NCBI RefSeq assembly: GCF_003943515.1
Contig: NZ_RJPT01000002.1
Span: forward strand, 134,197-180,318
DNA: 46,122 nucleotides
Reading direction: 5' to 3'
DNA from: Streptococcus cristatus
Lineage (GTDB): Bacteria > Bacillota > Bacilli > Lactobacillales > Streptococcaceae
Below the pieces are notes generated by a model, which had not been told where the DNA came from, did not search any database, and worked only from the letters and a program-made list of their open reading frames with translations. Below, in pieces: positions 16,420 to 32,361 of this stretch. Numbering within the stretch: position 1 is the stretch's first letter; each line of letters begins with the position of its first letter. The translations under genes were made by a program, and so were the position numbers.

Positions 16420-16444
16420 ACTGAACTCCTTTTGTTTTTTCTTT

Positions 16445-16478
16445 AGTATACAGGGACAAGTTCAGAGAAAGTTCAGAC
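16445..16478 (-). promoter_or_regulatory. Promoter and direct-repeat operator of the ABC/TCS operon
   Basis: The -10 TATACT is at 16450-16445 and no -35 is visible. In place of the -35 lie two copies of TCTGAACTT (at 16478-16470 and 16467-16459) with an 11-base period, about one helical turn. This is the layout of an OmpR-family activator site, presumably for the operon's own regulator. Confidence 0.6.
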
Positions 16479-16481
16479 AAT

Positions 16482-16507
16482 AAAAAAACTTGCCTTGCGA
16501 CAAGTTT
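16482..16507 (-). terminator. Terminator of the folate operon
   Basis: AAACTTG and CAAGTTT arms with a T-run on the minus strand, seven bases after the folBK stop. Confidence 0.8.
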
Positions 16508-16513
16508 CCTTTC

Positions 16514-17326
16514 TCATTTTTCAACCGCATCCCAGAGCTGGCGGATGCTTTTTTTCTGAACGGGATCGACAAAGTGTGGGGCGATTTCCACCAGAGATTG
16601 CAAGACAAAAGCTCGCTCAGCCACATAAGGATGAGGAACAACCAAGTCCGGACTGTATAGCTCTTCCTGCCCTATGTAAAGGATATCCAGATCAATCACG
16701 CGCGGTCCCCATTTGATCTCCCGCACGCGACCTAAATCCGCTTCAATAGCTAGCAGCGTCTGCATTAATTCCTCAGGATTGAGCCAAGTCTCAACTTCAA
16801 CAACTTGATTGAGAAACGGATCCTGCTCAACGCCACCCCAAGGCTCTGTCTCAATGCGGCTTGATGCCTGCAAAACTCTTATATTTTGCTCTGCTATTTT
16901 TTCCAAAGCCGCATCCAGATTGACAGATGGGCTGCCTTGATTGCTGCCCAGAGCGATAAAGGCTTTCCGCTTTTGACGCACTAGCTTGACTGAGCAGGTC
17001 TCTAGAGGCAGCGGCACTGGCGCCCAAGGCTTTTTGACCTCCAAGCTGACCTTCTGTACCAAAGGATGATTCAGAAAAATCCGATCAATCAGTTTGTAAG
17101 CCAGCGTCTCAATCAAGTCTTCCTTGCTTTCCTGACACCAGTGGGTCAGATCCTGAGCCAATTCTCCATAGTGGATAGAAGCTGTCAGGTCGCCTGTTTT
17201 GGCAGCCCGAGTCATATCATAGTCCAAAATCAGATCCAGCACAAAACGCTGGCCCAGTTCTTTTTCCGCTCCAAAAACACCATGATAGGCGTACACTTCC
17301 AAATCCTTAATCCGTAGCTGATCCAT
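16514..17326 (-). CDS. folBK: Bifunctional dihydroneopterin aldolase/HPPK
   Basis: 270 residues, a fusion. Residues 1-118 are dihydroneopterin aldolase ([22 protein letters not shown], with ETLAYKL and [11 protein letters not shown]). Residues 119-270 are 6-hydroxymethyl-7,8-dihydropterin pyrophosphokinase ([50 protein letters not shown]). It converts dihydroneopterin to the pyrophosphorylated pterin that FolP uses. The fusion is the SulD arrangement of pneumococcus. Last gene of the operon. Confidence 0.94.
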   Translation of the reverse strand: MDQLRIKDLEVYAYHGVFGAEKELGQRFVLDLILDYDMTRAAKTGDLTASIHYGELAQDLTHWCQESKEDLIETLAYKLIDRIFLNHPLVQKVSLEVKKPWAPVPLPLETCSVKLVRQKRKAFIALGSNQGSPSVNLDAALEKIAEQNIRVLQASSRIETEPWGGVEQDPFLNQVVEVETWLNPEELMQTLLAIEADLGRVREIKWGPRVIDLDILYIGQEELYSPDLVVPHPYVAERAFVLQSLVEIAPHFVDPVQKKSIRQLWDAVEK

Positions 17327-17352
17327 GACTCCCTCTCCTTATTGTCAAGTCC

Positions 17353-17887
17353 TCAATGCCCCATCAATTTGTAAGCTTCATTTTTTAGGTCCTTATCCGT
17401 CGCTAAAACGCCACGCGCCGCTGTAGTAACTGTTGCAGTGCCAGGCTTTCTGACTCCGCGCATATTCATACACATATGCTCGGCTTCCACCCAGACCAAG
17501 GCTCCTTGAGCACCCAGATAGTCCATCAAGGCCTCAGCAATCTCTACGGTCAATCGCTCTTGAATCTGCGGTTTCTTGGCATAGACCTCTACTGTTCGGG
17601 CCAGCTTGGACAGGCCTGCTACCCGACCATTAGGCACATAGGCGATGTGAACCTTCCCGTAAAATGGCAGGAAGTGGTGCTCACACATGGAATGAAAGAA
17701 AATATCCTTCTCCACTACCATATTATTGTCAATGATTTCAAAAGACTTGGCCAGATGCTCCTCAGCTGTCTCACCCAGCCCAGCAAAGATTTCCTGGTAC
17801 ATTTTAGCAATGCGCTGCGGCGTCTCCTGCAAACCTTCGCGGCTTCCGTCTTCTCCAACCGCCTCAATAATCTGGGCAACAGCTGCT

Positions 17888-17907
<20 letters not shown>
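17353..17907 (-). CDS. folE: GTP cyclohydrolase I
   Basis: 184 residues from the ATG at 17907, preceded by AGGAG; the longer frame adds ten unlikely residues. Zinc and active-site motifs: [16 protein letters not shown] near 74-89, [20 protein letters not shown] and [16 protein letters not shown]. It opens the GTP ring to give dihydroneopterin triphosphate, the first committed step of folate synthesis. The start overlaps the end of folC by 20 bases. Confidence 0.95.
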
Positions 17908-20238
<2,331 letters not shown>

Positions 20239-20336
20239 CTAGTGTACCGCAAAGCCAACAGCAGATGCAGCATCCAGTCCTATGAACTGCACTCGACTTC
20301 ACAAGAAGACCTCATCTGCCCCTTGTTTCATTTACC

Positions 20337-20345
20337 ATTTTACCA
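20337..20345 (-). promoter_or_regulatory. Candidate extended -10 promoter of the folate operon
   Basis: TGGTAAAAT on the minus strand, about 150 bases before folP. The -35 is weak. It lies just past the end of the CPBP-like gene at 20373, whose own terminator is not evident, so read-through is also possible. Confidence 0.4.
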
Positions 20346-20372
20346 CAATTCCCCTATTTAAGAAAACACTTT

Positions 20373-21002
20373 TTACAAACAGAAAGGCAAAAGGAGAATC
20401 AGAAGTAAATTCCGAAGAAGATGAGCCAGTAAGGACAATTCCAGAGATCCAACCCAAGCTTTTAAGAGCCGGACAAAAGCCATGCCTAAGCTTAGATAAA
20501 TTAGAAAACAAGATGATTCTCCGGGATTTCTCAGGAAAGCAAAGAGAGCAATTCCCAAGGCAATACACCAACTCTTTCTATATTTCATCTGTCTGTTTTG
20601 CTTAGCCTGTGATGACATACCAAATAAATCCATGCCAAGCAATAGCAAGGAGGAGGCGGAAAAACTGTTTGAGATAAGCTGCTGCAAAGGCGTTAGCTCA
20701 GAACTCGACTGCCCACAAAGGAGAACAAGACTCGCTGCGTTGCTTGCAATCATCAAAAAATAGAGGTAGCGCAAGTGTGGAAACCGCTTGGAAGCACGCA
20801 ACTCTATCTTAAAATCCCGCCACTCACGAGAAAAGTAAGAGGCATACCCTAAAAGAATGAGTAAGAACAGAGAGATAAAAAGCAAGTTAGGCCTCGATAA
20901 AGTAAAACGATTGGTCACTGGATGAATCAAAAGCAGCAAACCCGATTGAAGCAGCATAGCTACTAATAAGATTTGGATAGATTTTTGAAATGTGAGCCTC
21001 AT
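20373..21002 (-). CDS. CPBP-like membrane protein lacking catalytic residues
   Basis: 209 residues, about six helices. The C-terminal third follows the CPBP (Abi/CAAX-type) pattern: KYRKSWCIALGIALFAF, a FLIYLSLGMAF helix and GSLELSLLAHLLRNLL. The EExxxR motif is missing: the corresponding place reads LLGMDLFGMSSQ at 121-132. The first conserved His (FxxxH) is Arg at 158; only the last His (194) is kept. It is therefore probably a non-proteolytic paralogue or a decaying gene, though the frame is open and AAGGAG precedes the ATG. An intact CPBP gene lies upstream on the same strand. Confidence 0.65.
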   Translation of the reverse strand: MRLTFQKSIQILLVAMLLQSGLLLLIHPVTNRFTLSRPNLLFISLFLLILLGYASYFSREWRDFKIELRASKRFPHLRYLYFLMIASNAASLVLLCGQSSSELTPLQQLISNSFSASSLLLLGMDLFGMSSQAKQNRQMKYRKSWCIALGIALFAFLRNPGESSCFLIYLSLGMAFVRLLKAWVGSLELSLLAHLLRNLLLILLLPFCL

Positions 21003-21034
21003 TTTTTACTCCTTAAAGCTAAGATACAATTCTC

Positions 21035-21040
21035 ATTATA
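21035..21040 (-). promoter_or_regulatory. -10 box of the CPBP-like gene
   Basis: TATAAT on the minus strand, 33 bases before the ATG at 21002. The -35 is weak (TAGCAA at 17 bases). Confidence 0.4.
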
Positions 21041-21103
21041 GAACAAAAGATTCGCTTTGCTAGCTCCATGTCCTCAAAAGTCACTTTTTATCCCTGAAAT
21101 GTC

Positions 21104-21128
21104 AAAAAAGAGGTCAATCTGACCTCTT
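21104..21128 (-). terminator. Terminator of the intact CPBP gene
   Basis: AAGAGGTCA and TGACCTCTT around a three-base loop, then TTTT on the minus strand. Confidence 0.85.
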
Positions 21129-21148
21129 CATCCATGAATGATATCTAG

Positions 21149-21820
21149 TTAACTTTGTGAAATAATCATCACCAAAATAGCAATGGCATTCCGTAACATA
21201 TGGGCTAAAATTCCCATTTCCAAACGCTTAGTCTGGTGAACCACCAAAGCTAGAACGCCCCCCATACCAGCATAAAGGACAAAACTACCGATGTTGGTCG
21301 GACCGTGGAAAAAACCAAAAAGGATAGAACCAACCACCAAACCAATCAACTCATGCTGGGGAAATAGCTTTTGGGGAATCAAACCACGGAAAAGAATCTC
21401 TTCCAAAATTGGCGCTGAAAAAACAGCTCCCACAATAAGCAAAACAACGGGCGTACTCTGAAACAAGTTTTGCAAAGCAGTTTGATTGGCTGTCGTTCCT
21501 GAAAGTTGGCCCTCTAGAACCATAATAATCGCAGCAAAAATACTAACTCCGAAAGTTATCAGATAGGATAATACTAGCCAGATCACTGATTTTAAATTAA
21601 AAAAACTAAAATCAAGGGTCAGTAAGCCTTCTTTTTTAGCCATTCGCAGGGCATAAAAAATGATCAGCAAATAAATCATCAGGATAAGCAAGGTGTATCC
21701 CATTGAAAAACTTTGATCTCGACCTTTGTAAAACTGGATCAGTACAAAAGGAACTTGAGTCTGTACGGCTAAAAACAAAGCCAGTAAACTATATTCCACT
21801 TTTTGCAAAAAAATTTTCAT
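21149..21820 (-). CDS. CPBP-family glutamic intramembrane protease
   Basis: 223 residues with about seven helices. All catalytic motifs are present: EEILFRG at 140-146, FGFFHG with His 172, and LAHMLRNA with His 207. CPBP proteases cleave or bind substrates in the membrane; in streptococci and lactobacilli several are tied to bacteriocin immunity or prenyl-type peptide processing, but the substrate cannot be inferred here. AAAGGAGG precedes the ATG. It has its own promoter and terminator. Confidence 0.85.
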   Translation of the reverse strand: MKIFLQKVEYSLLALFLAVQTQVPFVLIQFYKGRDQSFSMGYTLLILMIYLLIIFYALRMAKKEGLLTLDFSFFNLKSVIWLVLSYLITFGVSIFAAIIMVLEGQLSGTTANQTALQNLFQSTPVVLLIVGAVFSAPILEEILFRGLIPQKLFPQHELIGLVVGSILFGFFHGPTNIGSFVLYAGMGGVLALVVHQTKRLEMGILAHMLRNAIAILVMIISQS

Positions 21821-21838
21821 TTCTTCCTCCTTTTACTT

Positions 21839-21867
21839 AGTATATCGAATTTTTCCCTTCCTGTACA
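21839..21867 (-). promoter_or_regulatory. Promoter of the intact CPBP gene
   Basis: TGTACA at 21867-21862, 17-base spacer, TATACT at 21844-21839, close to the ribosome site. Confidence 0.55.
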
Positions 21868-22010
21868 GCTAAGAGCCATATAAAATCAAAAAATACGCCA
21901 TCATGCTTACTAGGAAGCTCCTTTCCTAAGCTTTTGATTCGATATGGCAACAAAATGGATATCTGAAACCTCCAGTTATATTCTAACTGCGCCCCTCCGT
22001 GCAAGCTAAC

Positions 22011-22039
22011 AAAAAAGAAGAGAATACAAGATTCTCTTC
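22011..22039 (-). terminator. Terminator of rpoBC
   Basis: GAAGAGAAT and ATTCTCTTC arms around CTTGT on the minus strand, then TTTTTTG, 36 bases after the rpoC stop. Confidence 0.85.
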
Positions 22040-22074
22040 CTGATAGACTTTTATATGTAAACTCAAGCAAGTTT

Positions 22075-25000
22075 TTATGATTCTACGCTTGTTTCAACTT
22101 CTTCAGTCTCTGCTGTTTCCACAACTTCGTCAATGATTTCAACTTCATTGATTGCTTGTGGTTCCAAGTTACGGTAACGAGCCATACCAGTACCAGCTGG
22201 GATAATCTTACCGATGATAACATTTTCCTTAAGGCCAAGGAGATGATCTTTCTTACCACGGATCGCAGCATCTGTCAGGACACGAGTTGTTTCCTGGAAG
22301 GAAGCTGCAGACAAGAAGCTGTTTGTCTCAAGGGAAGCCTTGGTGATTCCCATGAGGACTGGACGAGCTGTCGCAGGCACACCGCCTGAGATAACCACAT
22401 CACGGTTAGCATCTGTAAAGTCTGTGATATCCATGAGAGTTCCCATAAGAAGATCTGTGTCACCTGGATCCATGACGCGCACCTTGCGAATCATTTGACG
22501 AACCATTACCTCAATGTGTTTGTCGCCGATTTCTACCCCTTGGCTACGGTAAACTTTTTGTACCTCAGCAAGCAAGTAAGTTTCAACAGACAAGACATCA
22601 CGGACAGCCAACAAGTGCTTAGGCTGGATAGAACCTTCGGTCAAGGCAGCGCCGCGAGAAACTTGGTCGCCCACTTCCACCTTCATACGGGCTGTAAATG
22701 GCACCACATATTCACCTTCGCCAGTTGCACCTTTTACAAAGACTTTCTTGGTACGAGTAGATGCATCTTCTTCGATGGCAGTAACTTCACCCTTGACTTC
22801 AGTGATGACCGCTTCCCCTTTCGGATTGCGGGCTTCAAAGATTTCTTGGACACGAGGAAGACCCTGAGTGATATCGGTATTAGAGGCAACCCCACCCGTG
22901 TGGAAGGTACGCATGGTCAACTGTGTACCTGGCTCCCCGATAGATTGGGCAGCGATGGTTCCGACTGCTTCACCGACTTCAACCGCATCACCAGTCGCCA
23001 AGTTGATACCGTAACAGTGACGGCAGACACCGTGGCGAGTGTTACATGTAAAGACGGAACGAATCGTCACTTCTTCAACACCAGCATTGACAATCTCACG
23101 CGCCTTGTCTTCGGTGATCAATTCATTTGGACCGATGATAACTGCGCCAGTTTCTGGATGTTTAACCGTCTTCTTAGTGTAACGACCATTGAGACGCTCT
23201 TCCAGAGACTCGATCATTTCCTTGCCTTCTGTAATAGAAGTGATAAGCAAGCCGCGGTCTGTACCACAGTCGTCCTCACGGATAATCACGTCTTGAGCAA
23301 CGTCAACCAGACGGCGAGTCAAGTAACCTGAATCGGCTGTCTTAAGGGCCGTATCGGTCATACCCTTACGAGCACCGTGAGTAGAGAAGAACATTTCCAA
23401 CACAGACAAACCTTCGCGGAAGTTTGAAAGGATTGGCAACTCCATGATACGCCCGTTCGGAGCAGCCATCAGACCACGCATACCGGCAAGCTGTGAGAAG
23501 TTTGAGATGTTACCACGGGCTCCAGAGTCCATCATCATAACGATTGGGTTCTTCGGATCTTGGTTGGCAACCAAACGTTTCTCCAATTTTTCACGGGCAG
23601 CACGCCACTCAGCAGTAACTGCGTTGTAGCGCTCATCGTCAGTAATCATACCACGACGGAATTGCTTAGTGATTTGTTCTACACGCTTGTGAGATTCTTC
23701 AATAATCTCTGCCTTGTCTTCCACGACTGGAATGTCAGCAATACCCACTGTCAAACCAGCCAGCGTAGAATGGTGGTAACCTAGGTCTTTCAAGCGGTCC
23801 AGCAGGGCAGATGTTTCTGTCGTGCGGAAGCGTTTGAAGATTTCAGCGATGATATTTCCTAGATTTTTCTTCTTGAACGGAATATTTAGCTCTAGGGCTT
23901 CAATGGCAGACTTGATATCTTTACCTGGCTCCAAGAAGTATTTAGCTGGAACACCTTCGGTCAAGTTAGCATTCGTTGGCTCTTGCAGGTAAGGCAGCTC
24001 TTCTGGCATGATATCGTTGAAGAGAATCTTACCTACTGTGGTCATGAGGATCTTGTGTTTTTGATCTTCTGTCCAAGGTTTGTTGAGGCTATCTGTCGCG
24101 ATACCCACACGAGTGTGCAGGTGGACATAGCCATTACGCAAGGCCATCACAGCTTCATCACGGTCTTTAAAGACCATGCCTTCGCCTTCACGACCTGCTT
24201 CTTCCATAGTCAAGTAGTAGTTACCCAAGACCATATCCTGAGATGGGGTTACAACCGGTTTTCCGTCTTTTGGATTCAAGATGTGCTCAGCAGCCAGCAT
24301 GAGGATACGAGCTTCAGCCTGTGCTTCTTCAGACAATGGGACGTGGATGGCCATTTGGTCACCGTCAAAGTCGGCATTGTAGGCTTCACAGACCAGTGGG
24401 TGCAAGCGAAGAGCCTTACCATCGATTAGAACTGGCTCAAAGGCTTGGATACCCAAACGGTGAAGGGTCGGTGCGCGGTTAAGGAGCACTGGGTGTTCTT
24501 TGATAACATCTTCCAAGACATCCCAGATACGCTCATCTCCACGCTCTACCATGCGCTTAGCAGCTTTCACATTCTGAGCATAGTCACGGGCAACAATTTC
24601 CCGCATCACAAACGGTTTGAAGAGCTCGATCGCCATTTCACGTGGCACACCACATTGATACATCTTCAATGTCGGACCAACAGCGATAACGGAACGGCCT
24701 GAGAAGTCAACCCGTTTACCCAGCAAGTTTTGACGGAAGCGTCCTTGTTTACCTTTGAGCATATGGCTCAAAGACTTAAGTGGACGGCTACCTGGTCCAG
24801 TGATTGGACGGCCACGACGACCGTTGTCAATCAAAGCATCCACCGCTTCTTGCAGCATCCGCTTCTCATTTTGAACGATGATACCTGGTGCATTCAACTC
24901 GAGCAAACGAGCCAAACGGTTGTTCCGGTTGATAACGCGGCGGTAGAGGTCGTTCAAGTCAGATGAGGCAAAGCGGCCACCATCCAATTGAAGCATTGGA

Positions 25001-25719
25001 CGTAGATCTGGTGGAATGACTGGCAGGATGTTGAGAATCATCCATTCTGGCTTATTGCCAGAGCGGTAGAAGGCATCCAAAACGTCCAAACGACGAATAG
25101 CTTTGATTCGTTTTTGACCAGAAGCTGTTTTCAATTCTTCTTTAAGAGCCGCAATTTCTGTTTCCAAATCCACTTGTTTCAGCAAGTCTTGGATCGCTTC
25201 TGCTCCCATCTTGGCGACGAATGAACCTGCACCATATTCACGGAGGCGCTCACGGTACTCGCGCTCCGTCATGATAGATTTGTGCTCCAGTGGTGTTTCC
25301 TTAGGATCAATCACCACATAAGCCGCAAAATAAATGACTTCTTCTAGGGCGCGCGGACTCATATCCAGAGTCAAGCCCATACGGCTTGGGATTCCCTTGA
25401 AATACCAAATGTGAGAAACCGGTGCTTTAAGCTCGATGTGCCCCATACGCTCACGACGAACCTTAGTCCGTGTTACTTCAACACCACAGCGGTCACAAAT
25501 AATCCCTTTGTAACGAATCCGTTTGTATTTACCGCAGGCACACTCCCAATCCTTGGTTGGCCCGAAGATCACCTCGTCAAAGAGGCCTTCACGTTCTGGC
25601 TTCAAGGTCCGGTAATTGATTGTCTCAGGCTTCTTCACTTCTCCGTAAGACCATGAACGGACCTTACTTGGAGAAGCTAGGGTGATTTGCATACTTTTAA
25701 ATCGATTTACATCAACCAC
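22075..25719 (-). CDS. rpoC: RNA polymerase beta' subunit
   Basis: 1214 residues, the full streptococcal length. The N-terminal zinc-binding Cys set ([20 protein letters not shown], near 60-79), the catalytic [12 protein letters not shown] with its three Mg-binding Asp near 450, the trigger-loop region ([13 protein letters not shown]) and the second zinc site ([19 protein letters not shown]) are all visible. It forms the active centre with beta. It starts 38 bases after rpoB, and a strong terminator follows. Codon use is that of highly expressed genes. Confidence 0.98.
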   Translation of the reverse strand: MVDVNRFKSMQITLASPSKVRSWSYGEVKKPETINYRTLKPEREGLFDEVIFGPTKDWECACGKYKRIRYKGIICDRCGVEVTRTKVRRERMGHIELKAPVSHIWYFKGIPSRMGLTLDMSPRALEEVIYFAAYVVIDPKETPLEHKSIMTEREYRERLREYGAGSFVAKMGAEAIQDLLKQVDLETEIAALKEELKTASGQKRIKAIRRLDVLDAFYRSGNKPEWMILNILPVIPPDLRPMLQLDGGRFASSDLNDLYRRVINRNNRLARLLELNAPGIIVQNEKRMLQEAVDALIDNGRRGRPITGPGSRPLKSLSHMLKGKQGRFRQNLLGKRVDFSGRSVIAVGPTLKMYQCGVPREMAIELFKPFVMREIVARDYAQNVKAAKRMVERGDERIWDVLEDVIKEHPVLLNRAPTLHRLGIQAFEPVLIDGKALRLHPLVCEAYNADFDGDQMAIHVPLSEEAQAEARILMLAAEHILNPKDGKPVVTPSQDMVLGNYYLTMEEAGREGEGMVFKDRDEAVMALRNGYVHLHTRVGIATDSLNKPWTEDQKHKILMTTVGKILFNDIMPEELPYLQEPTNANLTEGVPAKYFLEPGKDIKSAIEALELNIPFKKKNLGNIIAEIFKRFRTTETSALLDRLKDLGYHHSTLAGLTVGIADIPVVEDKAEIIEESHKRVEQITKQFRRGMITDDERYNAVTAEWRAAREKLEKRLVANQDPKNPIVMMMDSGARGNISNFSQLAGMRGLMAAPNGRIMELPILSNFREGLSVLEMFFSTHGARKGMTDTALKTADSGYLTRRLVDVAQDVIIREDDCGTDRGLLITSITEGKEMIESLEERLNGRYTKKTVKHPETGAVIIGPNELITEDKAREIVNAGVEEVTIRSVFTCNTRHGVCRHCYGINLATGDAVEVGEAVGTIAAQSIGEPGTQLTMRTFHTGGVASNTDITQGLPRVQEIFEARNPKGEAVITEVKGEVTAIEEDASTRTKKVFVKGATGEGEYVVPFTARMKVEVGDQVSRGAALTEGSIQPKHLLAVRDVLSVETYLLAEVQKVYRSQGVEIGDKHIEVMVRQMIRKVRVMDPGDTDLLMGTLMDITDFTDANRDVVISGGVPATARPVLMGITKASLETNSFLSAASFQETTRVLTDAAIRGKKDHLLGLKENVIIGKIIPAGTGMARYRNLEPQAINEVEIIDEVVETAETEEVETSVES

Positions 25720-25757
25720 TATTTCTTACCTTTCTTATTTATCTAATCAGCGACGAA

Positions 25758-29330
<3,573 letters not shown>

Positions 29331-29663
29331 GTTTCTAACTCCTTTTTTATAAAGTACAGAGGGAGGGAATCGGAGAAAATTGAGATTTTCTGATTATTGG
29401 AATACTAACCATTTGCCTCTCATATCACACTCTTCTTCACTCTTACCAAGGGGAGACCCCTTCTACGCCATTGACTCTCGTCAAAACAGCTACAATCAGT
29501 CCCTTTTGCTAAGTTTTTAGAATCTTTAAATTTGCGTTACAAATCCTAGAATTCTGAAAATAGACACAAAAAGAGCAGCTAAATCTGACTTATAAAAAGT
29601 TTGATTTAACTGCTGCAAGCTTTAATCGGACAATATTTCAATTAAAGCACACGACAAATTATT
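29331..29663 (-). promoter_or_regulatory. Long structured 5' leader of rpoBC
   Basis: About 330 bases between the predicted start site (near 29663) and the rpoB TTG carry no convincing gene. Minus-strand structure includes the terminator-like stem at 29574-29614, an AAGGGG/CCCCTT hairpin at 29448-29462, and an AATCAGAAAAT/ATTTTCTCCGATT stem at 29376-29403 close to the ribosome site. Regulation of polymerase synthesis by attenuation or a ligand is possible. Confidence 0.5.
29566..29614 (-). terminator. Terminator-like stem within the rpoB leader
   Basis: On the minus strand AGCAGTTAAATC pairs with GATTTAGCTGCT (one G-U) around 17 bases, followed by CTTTTTG. It lies about 50-100 bases downstream of the rpoB promoter and is also the first terminator after pbp1b, so it would act on both transcripts. 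Confidence 0.65.
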
Positions 29664-29669
29664 GATACT

Positions 29670-29698
29670 ATTATACCGTATTTATCTAGAAATTGCAA
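29670..29698 (-). promoter_or_regulatory. Strong promoter of rpoBC
   Basis: TTGCAA at 29698-29693, exactly 17 bases, TATAAT at 29675-29670. It begins only 47 bases after the pbp1b stop. Confidence 0.8.
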
Positions 29699-29744
29699 GG
29701 CTTTCCTCTCCTTTCTGAAAAGTTGAAAAGCCGTTTTTGATGTC

Positions 29745-32165
29745 CTAGTTTCCCTGTCGGTTACTGCTGGAATTAGTCCCATTATTGGAATTCGGATTAG
29801 AGCTAAAATTAGAACCAGAATTAGAGGTATAACCACCCAAGATAGCTCCCCAAGCTTTCTGATAATCCGCATCTGATGCGCCGATACCAAAGCGATAGCT
29901 CGTCGTTGGAGCGCCATTCTTAGCCCAGTAGCTAGGAACAGTCGGACCGCTTAGATTGATGGAGCGACCGTTGATTGTGACGGTTCCTGGTCTTTCTCCA
30001 GTAGACTTGAGAACATCAGACTTGATAACGCTCGAATCAAGATTGAATTTCTCTCCGATTCCCCAGGCACTTGGATCCGCCTCATAAATGGCATTGGCTA
30101 GATAGGCCATATAGGCCGCATTATTATTGTAGCCTGTTAGGGCAGCCATAGAAGTATTGTCATCATGACCAATCCAGCCTCCAAGGGTCATCCGAGGAGT
30201 TGAAAGCATGAGCCACATATCACCATTACTGTTAGTTGTACCTGTCTTACCAATCCAGTCTGCACCTGCCAAGGTACCATTGACTTGACTAATCCTTGAT
30301 TTAAAGGTCGTAGTTGCACCAGAATTGAGCACACCTCGCATCAAGCTTTGCATAATCGTTGCAGTAGCAGGCGAATAAACCTGAACTGGTTTGGCCTTAT
30401 GCTCATAAACTACCTTGCCGTCAGGAGCCGTGATCTTATCAATCATATACTTTTCTTGATAAGAACCATTATTAGCCAAGGTCTGGAAACCGTTGGTGTG
30501 CTGGGCAACCGAAACCTCGATTCCCCCACCCATTGGTAGACTTTCAATATCGTAGTTGTCAATATGGTAGCCCATTTTTTCCATATAGCCTCGGACATTC
30601 ACACCTTTCTCACGAAGTGCACGATAGGTCCAATAAGCTGGAATATTCCAAGAAGTATTGAGGGCTTCCTGCAGGTCCATCATGCCTGTCCCGCGACTGT
30701 CCACGTGCATAATCGGCTCACCGCTGGAGAAGTTCGTCGGATAATTGGAAAGGACACTTGCACTTCCCATCAGCCCTTGGTCAATGGCAATCCCATAAGC
30801 TAAAATCGGCTTGATAGTCGAACCAGGAGATCTTTCCGTATCAAAAGCATGGTTGTTTTGATTAGAACTATAGTCTCTACCACCGACAAAACCAATAATG
30901 GCTCCTGTTTTATTGTCCTGAAGAACATTTCCAACCTCGACCATTCCTGTCCCATCATCCAAGAGACCACCGTAGTTGGCAACAGCATTCTGCATCGCCT
31001 GATGAATCGAATGATTGATGGTTGTTGTGACCGTATAGCCACCCTCGCTCAGCTCTTTTCGAGCCAACTCTTGATAAGCTTCAACCGTTGCATTATTTTT
31101 TAATTCTTGCTGGGATACATTGTCCCGCTGAATCAAATACTGATACATGGCCGTCTGCGCTTCTGAAAAAGCTGTATGGTAGAGGTAACTATGCGAGCTC
31201 TTTTGAAGGCTCTCAGTCGGCTTGAAATCCTGCGTCAGATCATAGTCTTTGTACTGCTGATAGTCTGCCTCACTCAGTCGACCTGTACGGTACATATTAT
31301 ACAAAACATTCCGAGCCCGCTCTAGACCTAAAGCCATATCATCTGGACTCTTCATGCTACCATCAGAGGCATAGGGCGAATAAACAATCGGACTCTGAGG
31401 CAATCCAGCAATAAAAGCAGCCTGCGGAATACTCAAATCCTTGGCTGATACACCAAAAATCCCTTGAGCTGCTTCTTCCACTCCAGCAATATTTTGTCCT
31501 TTGTTATTCCGACCAAAAGGTGCCACATTCAAATAAGCAGTCAGAATGTCATCCTTAGACATATAGCGTTCCAAAGCCAAGGCATCAACAATCTCTACTG
31601 CCTTCCGCTTGAAAGTCGGAGCATCTCCCACGACCTGCTGCTTGATCAACTGCTGAGTCAAAGTCGAGCCCCCGCTGGATGAACCAACTCCAACTACAGA
31701 ACCCAAGGTTGCCCGCAGAACCGCCTTGGGCACAACACCATTGTGAGTTTCAAAGTTTTCATCTTCCGTCGCAATGATAGCATTTTTGACATTATCCGAA
31801 ATCGCATCGCTGGCAACTGGAATCCGCAACAAATCATTATCGATTTCAGAAATCAACTCTCCGTTAGCATAGGTCAGCTTCGAAATCCCAGAAATCTTAT
31901 TGACCTGACTTACCAGCTCCTCCTGCTTCGGCACGGAGACATCACTAAAAAGGCTGGCGGCGTAGCCCAATCCGAGTCCAGCCCCCAATACTATTCCAAA
32001 AAAGATAAATACAAAAGCGACATTTAAGAGTAGTTTTACTGTCCGAAAAATAACGGAAACAATATCAAGTACCGACCATGTCTCTCCTTTTGGCTTAGAC
32101 GTCTTAGCAGGTGAGGGTTCCCCCTTACCAAACTGTTTTAACTTTTTTATAAATGGTTTCAACAT
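29745..32165 (-). CDS. pbp1b: Class A penicillin-binding protein 1B
   Basis: 806 residues. A cytoplasmic tail (1-42), one membrane helix (about 43-70), a GT51 glycosyltransferase domain (EDENFETH at 134-141, GGSTLTQQ at 165-172) and a transpeptidase domain ([21 protein letters not shown]). The C-terminus is a low-complexity Ser/Asn/Gly tail. It polymerises and cross-links peptidoglycan outside the membrane and is the target of beta-lactams. It is divergent from tyrS and upstream of rpoB on the same strand, the order found in other streptococci. Confidence 0.94.
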   Translation of the reverse strand: MLKPFIKKLKQFGKGEPSPAKTSKPKGETWSVLDIVSVIFRTVKLLLNVAFVFIFFGIVLGAGLGLGYAASLFSDVSVPKQEELVSQVNKISGISKLTYANGELISEIDNDLLRIPVASDAISDNVKNAIIATEDENFETHNGVVPKAVLRATLGSVVGVGSSSGGSTLTQQLIKQQVVGDAPTFKRKAVEIVDALALERYMSKDDILTAYLNVAPFGRNNKGQNIAGVEEAAQGIFGVSAKDLSIPQAAFIAGLPQSPIVYSPYASDGSMKSPDDMALGLERARNVLYNMYRTGRLSEADYQQYKDYDLTQDFKPTESLQKSSHSYLYHTAFSEAQTAMYQYLIQRDNVSQQELKNNATVEAYQELARKELSEGGYTVTTTINHSIHQAMQNAVANYGGLLDDGTGMVEVGNVLQDNKTGAIIGFVGGRDYSSNQNNHAFDTERSPGSTIKPILAYGIAIDQGLMGSASVLSNYPTNFSSGEPIMHVDSRGTGMMDLQEALNTSWNIPAYWTYRALREKGVNVRGYMEKMGYHIDNYDIESLPMGGGIEVSVAQHTNGFQTLANNGSYQEKYMIDKITAPDGKVVYEHKAKPVQVYSPATATIMQSLMRGVLNSGATTTFKSRISQVNGTLAGADWIGKTGTTNSNGDMWLMLSTPRMTLGGWIGHDDNTSMAALTGYNNNAAYMAYLANAIYEADPSAWGIGEKFNLDSSVIKSDVLKSTGERPGTVTINGRSINLSGPTVPSYWAKNGAPTTSYRFGIGASDADYQKAWGAILGGYTSNSGSNFSSNPNSNNGTNSSSNRQGN

Positions 32166-32183
32166 AGATTCTCCTTATTGACT

Positions 32184-32213
32184 ATTATAGCAAACATCAG
32201 CAGATTATATCAA
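32184..32213 (-). promoter_or_regulatory. Promoter of pbp1b
   Basis: TTGATA at 32213-32208, 18-base spacer, TATAAT at 32189-32184 with TGC before it. AAGGAG lies just before the ATG. Confidence 0.7.
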
Positions 32214-32262
32214 GAAAGAGCTAATTCTAGCGCTTTTACAGGAATTATTTTCTGGCTACTCA

Positions 32263-32290
32263 TTGCTATTTGTCGCGTTTATGATACAAT
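32263..32290 (+). promoter_or_regulatory. Promoter of tyrS
   Basis: TTGCTA, 16-base spacer, TACAAT. The leader to the ATG at 32362 is about 65 bases, too short for a T-box, and no T-box motif is seen. Confidence 0.6.
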
Positions 32291-32361
32291 AGAGGGATAA
32301 AACAAAAAAATACTTGAGCAAGGGCAAAATCCTTTGCTATCTTAGAAAAGGAGAGACAACT

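Noticed and set aside
20282..20605. A 107-residue plus-strand frame
   Set aside because: It is mostly antisense to the CPBP-like gene with no ribosome site or recognisable domain.
21837..22070. A 77-residue minus-strand frame after rpoC
   Set aside because: It runs through the rpoBC terminator hairpin and lacks a ribosome site and any domain-like sequence.
22495..23331. A 278-residue plus-strand open frame antisense to rpoC
   Set aside because: It lies wholly within rpoC, has no ribosome site and no family motif; long antisense frames follow from the biased codon use of highly expressed genes.
29642..29917. A 91-residue minus-strand frame over the pbp1b end
   Set aside because: It overlaps pbp1b in another frame and covers the rpoB promoter.
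32291..32361. T-box riboswitch before tyrS
   Set aside because: The leader is only about 65 bases and has neither the specifier stem nor the conserved T-box sequence.
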